Source of the DNA: Durusdinium trenchii
Taxonomy: Eukaryota; Sar; Dinophyceae; Suessiales; Symbiodiniaceae
Direction: 5' to 3'
Length of the DNA: 64,000 nucleotides
Assembly: GCA_963970005.1 (NCBI GenBank)
Contig: CAXAMN010003547.1
Span: forward strand, 115,385 to 179,384
Part shown: positions 11,708 to 20,395 of the stretch, one piece after another
How positions within the stretch are numbered: the stretch's first letter is position 1
Layout of the letters: the number at the start of each line of letters is the position of its first letter
Made by a program: the position numbers and the translations under genes
The notes under the pieces: model-generated
Seen by the model: the letters and a program-made list of their open reading frames with translations, nothing else
Told to the model about the DNA's origin: nothing
Database searches by the model: none

Positions 11708-13969
11708 TCATCTCCCACAGTCCTTGCACACTCGCCATCGCTTGGCGTGCTTGCTTACACCAAGGTGGCCACAGTTGTCTCGCAGGTGCGCGCAAGCACC
11801 TGTTGGGGTCGTGAAGACCTCTTCCGGCATGTGGCTGTAGGTCGCCAGTCCAGTCTCTTTCTTCTCACGCTTTTGCAAAAGCGCTGACAGATAGGAGACT
11901 TTCCTCTCCAACTCCTTCACCTGTGCCTGTAGACTCTCATTCTTCTCCACCAGCTCGTTCACAATGTTGCCCATCACGTCGTCCTCCTCGCCGTGATCAA
12001 TCGGCTCCAACTCTGGTACAGGTTCTTCTTCACTCTTGTCGGCCGGCTCGGCCTTCTTTCTCTTTGGCTTGCACCTCCAAGCCATCACAAAGATCGCCAG
12101 GGTCATCAGCATGATCAGCAGGATCGTGGCCAGGTCAAAGAGGTCGATGTTGATGGACACGTGGTCAATGTCAGTCTTGCATTGATCCTCTCGTCCACTT
12201 GCGCTGGTCACTTGAGATGCCATCACCATCCCAATAAGCGCCTCTACCACCTTCGAGGATGTCCTCCTTGTCTCTTGAACTGTCTTTTGGCGCTCCTCCT
12301 GACTCTTCTTCTTTGCTGCTTGGTAGGACTCGTCGGCGACCAGCTGGATGTAGTGTCCCTTGTACCTTTCTGTGAAGGCCTGTCGGGCGCTGATCTTCGT
12401 CAGCCCATCAGCTAGCTGTCGCTCCGATGAGACCCATCGCCAGCTGCAATTGAGGTCTCTCAATGTCTCCTTTATCACAAGCCCTTCTATGGCAACTCTT
12501 TTATCTGTTGCCTGTTGGATGGTCTCTCTGTAGACTGCATCATAGAGGGCCTTGCAGTCCGTCACCATGGCGCTCACGCCTGTCAAGTGATGATTGAAGT
12601 TCTTGAGGTCGCAGTCCGGCTTCTTCAGTGCTTCGAGGAAGGTCTTGGCCATGAGCAACTCTTCCAACGCCGTGGCTGTTGCCTGGCATTCGGCACCCAA
12701 GCTGCTTCTGCACACGCGGGGCAGCTTGAAGGATCTCCAAGCCACAGTGCTTGCCGGGACCTTGATGCCATTGTGAACGGCTTTGTCGCAGGCCATGATG
12801 ATGAAACCTCCTTGTGATGAGCCATCCCTTCGGGTTCCGAAGCCAGCGTCTGCGTAGCAGACCAGGGTCATGTTCTCCACACTGTTGATGGTGCCCTTGT
12901 TCTCATCAATCTCCTTGGCCAGGAACTTGATCGTCACATCTCCTTGGCTCTTGCCAAATCTCAGGGTCTTGTTCAGCTCGTTGACATCCTGAACTGTACC
13001 CTTGGGAACTGCACCAGCTTGCAATGACACTGATGCGGCTAACATTGGCATGCCCTGTGAACTTGGCCATTGTAGAGCTCCGATGAGTGCACGATATTTT
13101 CCTGTCTCACTTGGGCTCATCTCATCACTGGGCTTCCGTCCCTTGTTCACGGTGATAGGGCACAGCTTCCTCATGTAGTCGTGGTAGGAGACCTCGATGC
13201 CATACTTGGTCTTATAGATCTGTCCACCACAGTACTTGAGGGGCTGGTCAATGCTCAGGCGTTCCCACTTGCCAAAGTTGAAGTCACTCTGGAGGTGTTG
13301 GATCGCCTTCTTGTACTTGTCGTTGTTGGGATCACCAGTGATCAAGATGTCGTCCACGTGGATCACCAGCATTCCTATCAGGATTGCTTTTCCCTTCACC
13401 TTCTCATACATCATGAAACAACACTGGTCGAGGGGGTGATTCTTCCATCCACGGGATGTCAACCGGCTTGATGATTCTCGATACCACATCAGTGGTGCAT
13501 CAGCGAGACCAAAAGCTGATTTCTTCAGCTTCATGTAGATGTGCCCTTGAGGTCCGATCTTGTCACCTCCGATCAGCGGATTGCAGTCCTTCGGCAGCTT
13601 CACAATGATCACTCTGTCGAACCCACTGCCAGACAGAAAGGCTGCTTTCACATCTCCGCAGATCAACTCCCAACGGTTCCAGTTGGTGATGCTCAGCAAA
13701 CACAATCTTGCCAAGCGGCCTGTTGTTGGAGCTGCGGTTTTGATGTTCAGGAGGTCAGGATCTTCAAAGCCTCGTAGGACGAGTCTTGCCTTCGCCTTGT
13801 AGCGGGGTGGCTCTTCGGGCTTGTCCTCATTGAGTCGCTTCCAGGTCAACACCCATCTTGCAGTGATCACTCTGTGGGTGTTCACGGCTTTCTGGCTCTC
13901 CTGGTCTGTGGCGAACTCCCAGACCATATTTTGGAAGTACTGCTCCAGCTCCGAGCACTTCCCATTCAC
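11708..13969 (-). CDS. pol: Copia element 1 RT-RNase H with membrane and Cys-rich tail
   Basis: This intact 753-codon frame starts inside the polyprotein (the GTG at 13969 is not a real start). Residues 1-70 give 'VITARWVLTWK' and 'KARLVLRGFEDPDLL', the Copia RT entry. 'GDVKAAFL' (105-112) and 'LVIHVDDILITGD' (HVDD at 204-207) are the palm and catalytic motifs. RNase H follows at about 375-560 ('CYADAGFG', 'LGAECQATATALEEL'). Beyond the usual Copia end there is a transmembrane helix (about 613-631), a basic cluster 'RCKPKRKK', an acidic stretch, a coiled coil (about 665-705) and a terminal Cys/His set ('RDNCGHLGVSKHAKRW', 'VCKDCGR'). No integrase precedes the RT. Confidence 0.92.
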   Translation of the reverse strand: MNGKCSELEQYFQNMVWEFATDQESQKAVNTHRVITARWVLTWKRLNEDKPEEPPRYKAKARLVLRGFEDPDLLNIKTAAPTTGRLARLCLLSITNWNRWELICGDVKAAFLSGSGFDRVIIVKLPKDCNPLIGGDKIGPQGHIYMKLKKSAFGLADAPLMWYRESSSRLTSRGWKNHPLDQCCFMMYEKVKGKAILIGMLVIHVDDILITGDPNNDKYKKAIQHLQSDFNFGKWERLSIDQPLKYCGGQIYKTKYGIEVSYHDYMRKLCPITVNKGRKPSDEMSPSETGKYRALIGALQWPSSQGMPMLAASVSLQAGAVPKGTVQDVNELNKTLRFGKSQGDVTIKFLAKEIDENKGTINSVENMTLVCYADAGFGTRRDGSSQGGFIIMACDKAVHNGIKVPASTVAWRSFKLPRVCRSSLGAECQATATALEELLMAKTFLEALKKPDCDLKNFNHHLTGVSAMVTDCKALYDAVYRETIQQATDKRVAIEGLVIKETLRDLNCSWRWVSSERQLADGLTKISARQAFTERYKGHYIQLVADESYQAAKKKSQEERQKTVQETRRTSSKVVEALIGMVMASQVTSASGREDQCKTDIDHVSINIDLFDLATILLIMLMTLAIFVMAWRCKPKRKKAEPADKSEEEPVPELEPIDHGEEDDVMGNIVNELVEKNESLQAQVKELERKVSYLSALLQKREKKETGLATYSHMPEEVFTTPTGACAHLRDNCGHLGVSKHAKRWRVCKDCGR

Positions 13970-15059
13970 GAACTCCGCCTGTGGGCAACGATGCTATTCA
14001 CAAGGGCGGTGGCGAAGGTCTGCGTGTAGTTCTCTGCAAGGACTGTCCGTGCTCCAAGACCCAAAGCATAGCCCTCGAGGTGGGTGTGCCAGTGACCTCC
14101 GCTGCACTCTTTCCACATGAGGTAATGCACAATAGGACTTGTTGTCCGCAGGCATGTAGGTTTCTGAACTGGATTGATGGTTCCAGTGTCGTCGGGGAGG
14201 ATCAGGCCATACTCGCACATGTCGATGCGGGTGTCATAGCCCTCCATTCTGTTGAACGCAGGGGTGTGCCAACTTGTAGCATTCCAGGGATGCTCAACCA
14301 TGGCCAGACATACACAGGACTCTTTGCCTTGTTGAGCTCCTGCATTTGCGACCATAGCTTGCGCATGGGGCTGTAGAGGATGGCATCCGGCTTCTCATCT
14401 TCCTGTTTCTTGAAGAATGCTCGTCGATGAGATGCTTGTGAGAAGTCCCAGCCATCTTCACGAGAAAATCTTGTGGCGGTGCAATTCACCCGACGGTTGG
14501 CCGTTTTTGTGACTTTTCCTTCACCAGCATAGACCTCCCAGATGGTGTAGGTCCTTGGTGGCATGAAATTCTCCAGGTCCTTGGCCCGGTAGATGTCCAT
14601 GTCCAACTCCTTCATGGCACTGACCGTCTCATAGTACAGCTTGTTCAGCTGTCCAGGGTGAAGCTTGTCCAATTCCTCATTGTCCAAGACATCGCGCTGC
14701 TCTCCAGTCTTCTGTGCGGGACTGGTCTCCATCTCGGTGAGGTCAGGCGTTGTCTCTGGCACTGAATTCTCCGCAATGATGCTCACCTCAGTTTCCATGA
14801 AAGCATCTGCGGGCACTTGCAAGACGGAGTGAAGTGGCACTTGCTCGAAGATGTGGGTGTCAAAATCCTCGGGCGCAAAGACTTGGTCAGCCACTTTCTT
14901 CTCCTTCACCAGGTGGTAGTCCTCCACCAAGTGCACGATGAACTCGCCCTTCTGTCCCATGGTTGCTGGCTCAAACTTCAGGTCATCGTCGTACGCGATG
15001 ATCTTGCATAGTTGATGGTGATGTTGAAGCTTTCCAAAGCTGGCCTGCCCAGCAGGCAT
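13966..15059 (-). CDS. Copia element 1 methyltransferase-like domain, frameshifted
   Basis: After the tail of the protease and an acidic linker, residues about 170-245 of the 15059 frame read 'YTIWEVYAGEGKVTKTANRR', 'TRFSREDGWDFSQASHR' and 'PDAILYSPMRKLWSQMQELN'. 'E-V-x-x-G-E-G' resembles the SAM-binding loop of Rossmann methyltransferases, and the acidic-then-'D-A-x-x-x-S-P' layout resembles the later strand of C5-cytosine methylases. The domain continues in the next frame (14355-13966) with 'VEHPWNATSWHTPAFNRMEG' and 'HLEGYALGLGARTV'. A one-base loss near 14310 separates the halves, and another near 13985 leads into RT. Catalytic function is unproven, since no PCQ-type catalytic motif is present. 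Confidence 0.65.
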
Positions 15060-15781
15060 GGAGTTGAGCCTTCCATGACATACATCAGGATGTCCCTCCT
15101 TTTGTTCTTGAAGAAGGTTGGCACCAGGACACAGAGGGTCGTGACATCGCGGTTGCCATTGCCGAAGCGCAATCCCTTCTCACACTTCCATGCAGGAATG
15201 GCTGCAATGTCGCAGCCTTTCATCAGCAATGCTTTCATCAGCCGGCGAAGTTGCTGCATGCCGATGATGACCGATGCAGCTCCACAGTCAAACATGGCAG
15301 TGTCATCGGGCTCCGACTCTGTTCCATCCTCATCGAAGATGTTCACCTCCTCGATGTTGGAGTCTATGATCATGTGGATCTCGCTCTCAGGATCTGCCTC
15401 AGCCTTGCGCTTGTTCTGAGATGCTGGGCAGTTCGCTGCCATGTGACCAGCACGGCCACATCGAAGACATTTGATAGCTCCGAGGGCAGCTTTTCCTCGC
15501 GCTTTGGCTGATGGCCGTGGTTGCTGCTTGCTCTTTCCCTTGGACTTACCCTTCTTGCCTTTTCCTTTGCCAGCACCTCCCACATAGCCCTTCTGGTCGG
15601 GGATCATGGCGACAACGGGGTAGTAACCTCGGCTGACTCGAAGCTGATTCAGCTTGGATCTGGCCTCCACATAGTTGGCCATGATGTCATCATACTCGGA
15701 AGCTGCGTCCATTGCCAAAAGGATGTCATCGTCAGCCTCATGGTGGATTGGCTCATCGTCGATCCATGGTGCTTGGCTCAT
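14978..15781 (-). CDS. Copia element 1 zinc knuckle and protease-like region
   Basis: The 267-codon frame has an acidic start, a Lys/Gly-rich basic tract (about residues 68-98), one CCHC zinc knuckle ('CLRCGRAGHMAANC', residues 105-118) for RNA binding, then an acidic linker. A retropepsin-like segment begins at 'MFDCGAASVIIG' (about residue 163) and ends at 'CLLGRPALESF'. Retropepsins normally have D-S/T-G-A. Here the residue after the aspartate is Cys, so activity is uncertain. The reading continues in the frame of 15059-14202 after a one-base loss near 15000 (Gly codon region after 'ITINY'). Confidence 0.82.
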   Translation of the reverse strand: MSQAPWIDDEPIHHEADDDILLAMDAASEYDDIMANYVEARSKLNQLRVSRGYYPVVAMIPDQKGYVGGAGKGKGKKGKSKGKSKQQPRPSAKARGKAALGAIKCLRCGRAGHMAANCPASQNKRKAEADPESEIHMIIDSNIEEVNIFDEDGTESEPDDTAMFDCGAASVIIGMQQLRRLMKALLMKGCDIAAIPAWKCEKGLRFGNGNRDVTTLCVLVPTFFKNKRRDILMYVMEGSTPCLLGRPALESFNITINYARSSRTTMT

Positions 15782-16580
15782 AGAGTCGTCTGGTCCAATC
15801 TCCCAAGACTCTTCTTCGTATAGTAGGCGTCATCGGGCTCGGGGTCATAGCTCCAGGCGTCCTCGGACACAGTGTAAATCGAGTCCTTCATCTTGTTAAA
15901 GCGGTGGTCTCGGCTTCCTGAAGCACCTTCGGGTGTCTGATCTTGGCCGATGACAAAGTTCACCGCCTTTCTCACTGAGTCGAGGGACAGCGTCGAGGTT
16001 GTGATCGTGCTCATGATCAGCTGACGTTGCTGTTGGGATAGACCAGCACGTCGCAAGTAGTACCAGCCAATCACCTTCTCGGGGAGTTGAACTTCGTGAG
16101 CAGCGAGGCGTCGAAGCTGTCGCTCGAAGTTGGCTGTGTACTCTTGCATCGTTTCGTTCCTCTTTCGCTGCATCTGGATGAAGAAATTCTCGAAGTCCTG
16201 AGGGAGTTCTGTGATGGCGTCGTACTTGAACACGGCGTCCAGCCGCGTGAGAATTTCTTTCATGCCTCTCTCACTCTCCAATACCTCCATGGTGAGGTCC
16301 TCGCAGGCGTCCCAGGCTCTGTTCTTCAAGGAGCTCATGACGTTGAAGGCAGTTTCTGTCTTTCTTCCCGCGAGATCCATCTTGCGTTCATAGAGGAGCA
16401 CTCTCTTGCGGTACTCTTTGTAGTCATTTGCTTTCCACTGAACTCTGGAATGAGTTCATGTGCTTTGCCGGTGTAGGATGAAGATCCACCGGTTCCATTG
16501 GCCGCGGCTGCGGCCGAAGCTCCAGAACTTGCCATAGGTGAAGTCCAGGATGAAGTGTGGGAATGTGTAGCGCTCGCCAA
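15778..16580 (-). CDS. gag: Copia element 1 gag (capsid region), frameshifted
   Basis: The likely start is the Met at 16580 ('MASATHSHTSSWTSPMASS'), a low-complexity Ala/Ser/Gly leader. It leads to 'ELIPEFSG' and, after a one-base loss near 16430, 'LLYERKMDLAG' in the next frame. The 207-codon second part holds the gag core: 'ITRLD...LPQDFENFFIQMQRK' style helices and 'ETMQEYTANFERQLRRLAA'. This resembles the UBN2/retrotrans_gag domain that builds the virus-like particle. A missing G in the AAG-CAA region would restore the frame. A second shift near 15795 leads into the zinc-knuckle segment. The family assignment is by pattern and element context. Confidence 0.8.
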
Positions 16581-16620
16581 TGCGGAATCTTGATGTCAAA
16601 GTCCAGAATCGCTGTCTCCA

Positions 16621-16632
16621 GCTCCGCTACCA
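16621..16632 (-). promoter_or_regulatory. tRNA primer-binding site of Copia element 1
   Basis: In element orientation the sequence directly after the 5' LTR is TGGTAGCGGAGC. It complements a tRNA 3' end of the form GCTCCGCTACCA, as expected for initiator-Met tRNA priming (the plant equivalent is TGGTATCAGAGC). Confidence 0.85.
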
Positions 16633-16828
16633 ACAACAGGTAGTCAAGGTTGTAGCACACGAAGTCTAAACTGCTATGGCTAACGATCGAAGGTCGACCG
16701 ATCCCACACACTTGTGTGGGGGCTAGGATGGCGTAGCCGCTGACTCTTTTCCGCGCTCGAGCAGCCCTCCGCTGCGGGGTTTGGTTAAGTGCATGAACAT
16801 GCCTCCAAGTGTATGGATACACTTCACA
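16633..16828 (-). repeat. 5' LTR of Copia element 1
   Basis: This is the partner of 11479-11673. It abuts the primer-binding site at 16621-16632. Promoter elements cannot be identified by eye. Confidence 0.93.
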
Positions 16829-18059
16829 AGTAAATTATAGTAATATATATATATATATGTATGATTATATATGCATAAATTGACCCCAATCAACCATCCC
16901 AATGTAAAATTCCACACTAGCGGAGTGTCTGGGAAGAACCATGACGAAAAACTCGGAAGTGTCCGGGGTGCCACTGAGTGTCTAGGTGGGCGCCTGGCAG
17001 TAGTTTTCTGACGAAACACGGTGGTCTGGGAGTCTTGATGAGTCTTGAAATGATTAATCTTTTGGCCAGGATTACCAATCTTGAGTATATCACAACTTCT
17101 AGCATTCCACTGATCCCTGAGGTAGCCAGGTTGCAAGTCAAGAGCATTTTTTGGGCAGTCCAGGAGCCTGAAAAAAAGGAGTCAGTATGTTCAACATCGT
17201 TCAACCATGTTCTTGGAGATGCCTCCGTTCGCCTCTGGTTGCTTCCTGGCCCATCGGAATCTGGGCTCACCGAGCAGTTTCTCGTTCAAAGCGTCGTTCC
17301 TCCTCGTGCTTTTATTGTGCTCAAATCATCGTGTTTTAGCACGTTTTAGCTAGCAGAACACAGCAGAACAGAACAGCTACTGCAGCTACTTGTCAGTGAG
17401 ACTGCACCAACACACTTCCAAAAGAAAAGGATCAATCCGGACCATCCGGTAACCCATAGATTGTGCTTCTTTTTCCAGTAGGATTCTGAATTCAGTATGC
17501 ATGCCAAAACCCGTCTGTGACAGTGCAGAATCTGACGCCCGCGCATCTCCCCGCTCCATGCCGAGTGGAACTGGGTCTTTCTAGGCCTCTAGGCGGCTAG
17601 GCCCAGGCGTATTATATAATGCCTACCAAATGTCTGATAATGTCTGATAATATTTTTGTTGTTGCATGCTATAGCAGGGAGAGAGGGGGACACCACACCT
17701 GCTTATTGTATGCTAGTTCTTTCTTGCTGAACCAAGTATTCCCATTTGACCTCACGCCCTACACCAGTTGCCAGCCCTGACATGCGCGGTGTGGTCTCCT
17801 GGCGCTGTCGGCTCTTTTCGATCATGCCCTCTGTAATCACGCCCGTCAAGATACTGGCCTCACGAACGAAGAAGAAACCGTCACAATTTCAATGAGTGAC
17901 TCAAACCGTTTCGGAAGACTAGAAAAAAAAAACAGCAAAACGATTGGTCTGCATTCTGCATTCCAGGAGTCAACTGGGCTACATCTACAGCTCTCCAGGA
18001 CATTTAGTTTTCTTGTGCTTCTTTTGAAGTTGCAAGAACTCACTCCGATTGCATCCTGC
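16829..18059. other. unassigned stretch right of Copia element 1
   Basis: It holds AT microsatellite sequence at 16838-16875 and no recognised gene. The frames at 16917-17349 are short and lack domain signals. Confidence 0.35.
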
Positions 18060-18302
18060 TCAAGAAGCTTTCATGAGGACACTCCTGTATGGCCCTCGAC
18101 CATCAAGGTCATCAAGCTCAAAGAACACTGACGGCCGAACCATCATGAAGGCACCAAAGATGACGAAAATCACGAAAAAGATCTTCAGGGAAGGGTTCTC
18201 ACTGAAGACCTCAACCACGACGCTCACACGAACCAATAAAAACACCAGGAAAAAACACTTCCTGAGATTTCCCGAGTGTTGGATTTTTCTTGATCCACTC
18301 AC
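18060..18302 (-). CDS. candidate membrane-protein exon
   Basis: The frame gives 'NLRKCFFLVFLLVRVSVVVE', then 'NPSLKIFFVIFVIFGAFMMV', then a polar end 'FFELDDLDG'. Two hydrophobic helices separated by a short polar loop suggest a membrane protein. The second helix is reminiscent of ion-channel pore-lining helices, but this is only an impression. No splice sites were fixed. Confidence 0.3.
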   Translation of the reverse strand: MSGSRKIQHSGNLRKCFFLVFLLVRVSVVVEVFSENPSLKIFFVIFVIFGAFMMVRPSVFFELDDLDGRGPYRSVLMKAS

Positions 18303-20132
18303 TAAACTGTATCAGCTGGGAAAAGGTTAGGGCAAAAACAAAGGGAACAACACAGTCAGTGGCCAAACGACAATGTCCAAGTTGGGGCCTGGGCGGCCTG
18401 GATGACTACGATACGGAAATCGAGGCCATCTTCTGTTCTCTGACGGGACATTGTCGCACCAAACCATGGACTTTGGCGACGTCAATGTCGCTTTGGCAGC
18501 CAGCAGGTGGCACAGGATGACTTTGCTGAATGGTTTCTCGGTTCAACCGAAAGCGAGCTGACTTTTTAGGTTTGGTCAAACTACAGAAAGTCATTTGAGC
18601 GACGTGCAACGACTCTTTATGTGTTGTAACAAGCGCACTCTTCCCAACGTTGTTGCTTTTTCTGTGAACCTGATCGTTCCTGAAGGTTTCCTTCACTTTA
18701 CTTACTTAGTCTGAGTCTTCACTGTAGTGATGCTGCCTTCATCGGAGGTTTTTGGCAGTTGCTCATTTGGCGAACAATCAAACTCTAAACCCACACCAAG
18801 CTGATTGCCAAATCAACCAAGCGGATCTGATGAGACTTCCGTCTCCTTCCGTCTCCCACAGGTTTGGAGACGTTTCAATACTATCATCTTAAGCTATCAA
18901 GCTGCGCTCTTGGAGTTTGCCCCCCCCAAACATGCTCCACGGCGTCCCAACGGTTCGACGTCCGGTGGCGCTCTGGGGACGCCCGGCAGGCTGAAACCTC
19001 TCCTCGTGGCGAGGACGTGTCCGGTCAAGAGGTCGATGTCCGGGACCACTCTTATGATCAAAACATATCAAAACACACCAGGTGTAACCAGGTAATCAGT
19101 TGTAACCACTCCAGTTGTAACCACACCAGGCTCTTATGACCTATTTTGCACCGAGTTGAAAACCATGTGGTGGCAGACTAGAAGCGCAGAAGCACTTGGT
19201 TTGGGTTTGGTCCAGCTCCAAACGACGGATCGTCCTTCATCTCTCGGCTGTCCGACCCGCGTTCCTCGACGAATTCTCGAAACGCGGGTCCGTCCGGCGA
19301 TCTCGGCATCGCGGGGGCCGGTCCATGTTGGGAAAGGCCATGAGCTGAAAGAGCGTCAGCATCGACGCTTCTAAGGAGCCTGAGGACGTTCCAGCAGTTG
19401 CCACATGGGTATGTTTGAGTTGTGGGATCTCACCTCGATTTTTGGTCTTGCATGGTACCACCCGGTCACACCTGGTCCGGAAAGGAAGGTCTTCAAATCA
19501 GGTGTTCTTTCGACTTTTCTTGAACTATAAACTCCATCCATTGAGAAACGGATGACTCAAACAAACTTAAACAAACAAACCGAACCACAAATACTTGAGG
19601 TGTAGTGTCTTGGCGATGCTTCCTGAAGACAAGCTTTGGGGAAAACCCTGAATTGAAGTGCCAGGGTGGAAATCCATGAGACGCATCCTGTGCGTAGATA
19701 GAGGATGATAGAGCTTCATGATCAAGATCTCCCGTAGCTTTCTCCCAGATGCCCCGTGCCACGTGTCAGACTTCTCAGCTCACAAGCCGAGTGACCCGGT
19801 CAAACCGTGCTGCAAAAAAACGCAGAAGGTTCCAGGATTTGATGGTGATACAATGTCAACGTAATGAATGGATTCAGTTGGTAGGAGGGATCATGCGCCT
19901 GAGAGCTTTGGAGTGGTGGAAAGAATTTGATTGATCCAAAAAGACTGGCAGTTCGTTTCATTGCGAAAGCCGATCGCCCTGTCCCCACCATTTGGTAAAA
20001 ACATGTAAAAACACCTCCCAAAGACCTGGCCATGTGTGCTGACTTCACTTCACTCACTCGTGCATAAGAAAAGCCTGGCGCCAGGCCGAAAAAAGGCCCT
20101 GGCACCTCGGCAACTCCTCAAAGGGAGTCAGA
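18303..20132. other. unassigned non-coding stretch
   Basis: I see no recognisable coding block. Short repeats of 'TGTAACCA' occur around 19080-19130. Confidence 0.35.
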
Positions 20133-20395
20133 ACGCTACTAGGGGCTCCTGGCCGTACTACTAGGAGCAAGGACGCTACTAGGGGCTCCTGGCAGTACTA
20201 CTAGGAGCAAGGACGCTACTAGGGGCTCGGGGCCGTACTACTAGGAGCAAGGACGCTACTAGGGGCTCCTGGCCGTANNNNNNNNNNGGCCGTACTACTA
20301 GGAGCAAGGACGCTACTAGGGGCTCCTGGCCGTACTACTAGGAGCAAGAGGACGCTACTAGGAACCAAGGGCATCGCTACGAACAGAGCGATCGG
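20133..20395 (+). repeat. 40-bp tandem repeat array with sequence gap
   Basis: The unit is 'GCTACTAGGGGCTCCTGGCC' plus 'GTACTACTAGGAGCAAGGAC', about five to six copies. A run of ten N bases (20278-20287) lies inside the array, so its true length is unknown. Each unit contains the near-inverted pair CTACTAGG...CCTGG/TACTAGGAG. A dispersed reverse copy lies at 7115-7150. Confidence 0.9.

Larger units (their letters stand above)
11479..16828 (-). mobile_element. Copia-type LTR retrotransposon (element 1)
   Basis: This 5.35-kb element is bounded by two nearly identical direct repeats (11479-11673 and 16633-16828). It has a tRNA primer-binding site beside the right LTR, so it reads leftward. Coding order is gag, zinc knuckle, protease-like region, methyltransferase-like domain, Copia RT, RNase H, then a transmembrane and Cys-rich tail. 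The RT-before-nothing order and the RT sequence place it in Ty1/Copia, but no DDE integrase is visible in any frame. The open frame is interrupted five times, each time by a one-base loss. Flanks 'GGTAA' (left) and 'AGTAA' (right) may be an imperfect 5-bp target duplication. LTR divergence of about 1% indicates a recent insertion. Confidence 0.95.

Noticed and set aside
11708-16580. programmed frameshifting as the general explanation for element 1
   Set aside because: Five successive -1 events in one polyprotein are implausible, and most sites are short G runs without a slippery heptamer. Base loss explains them better.
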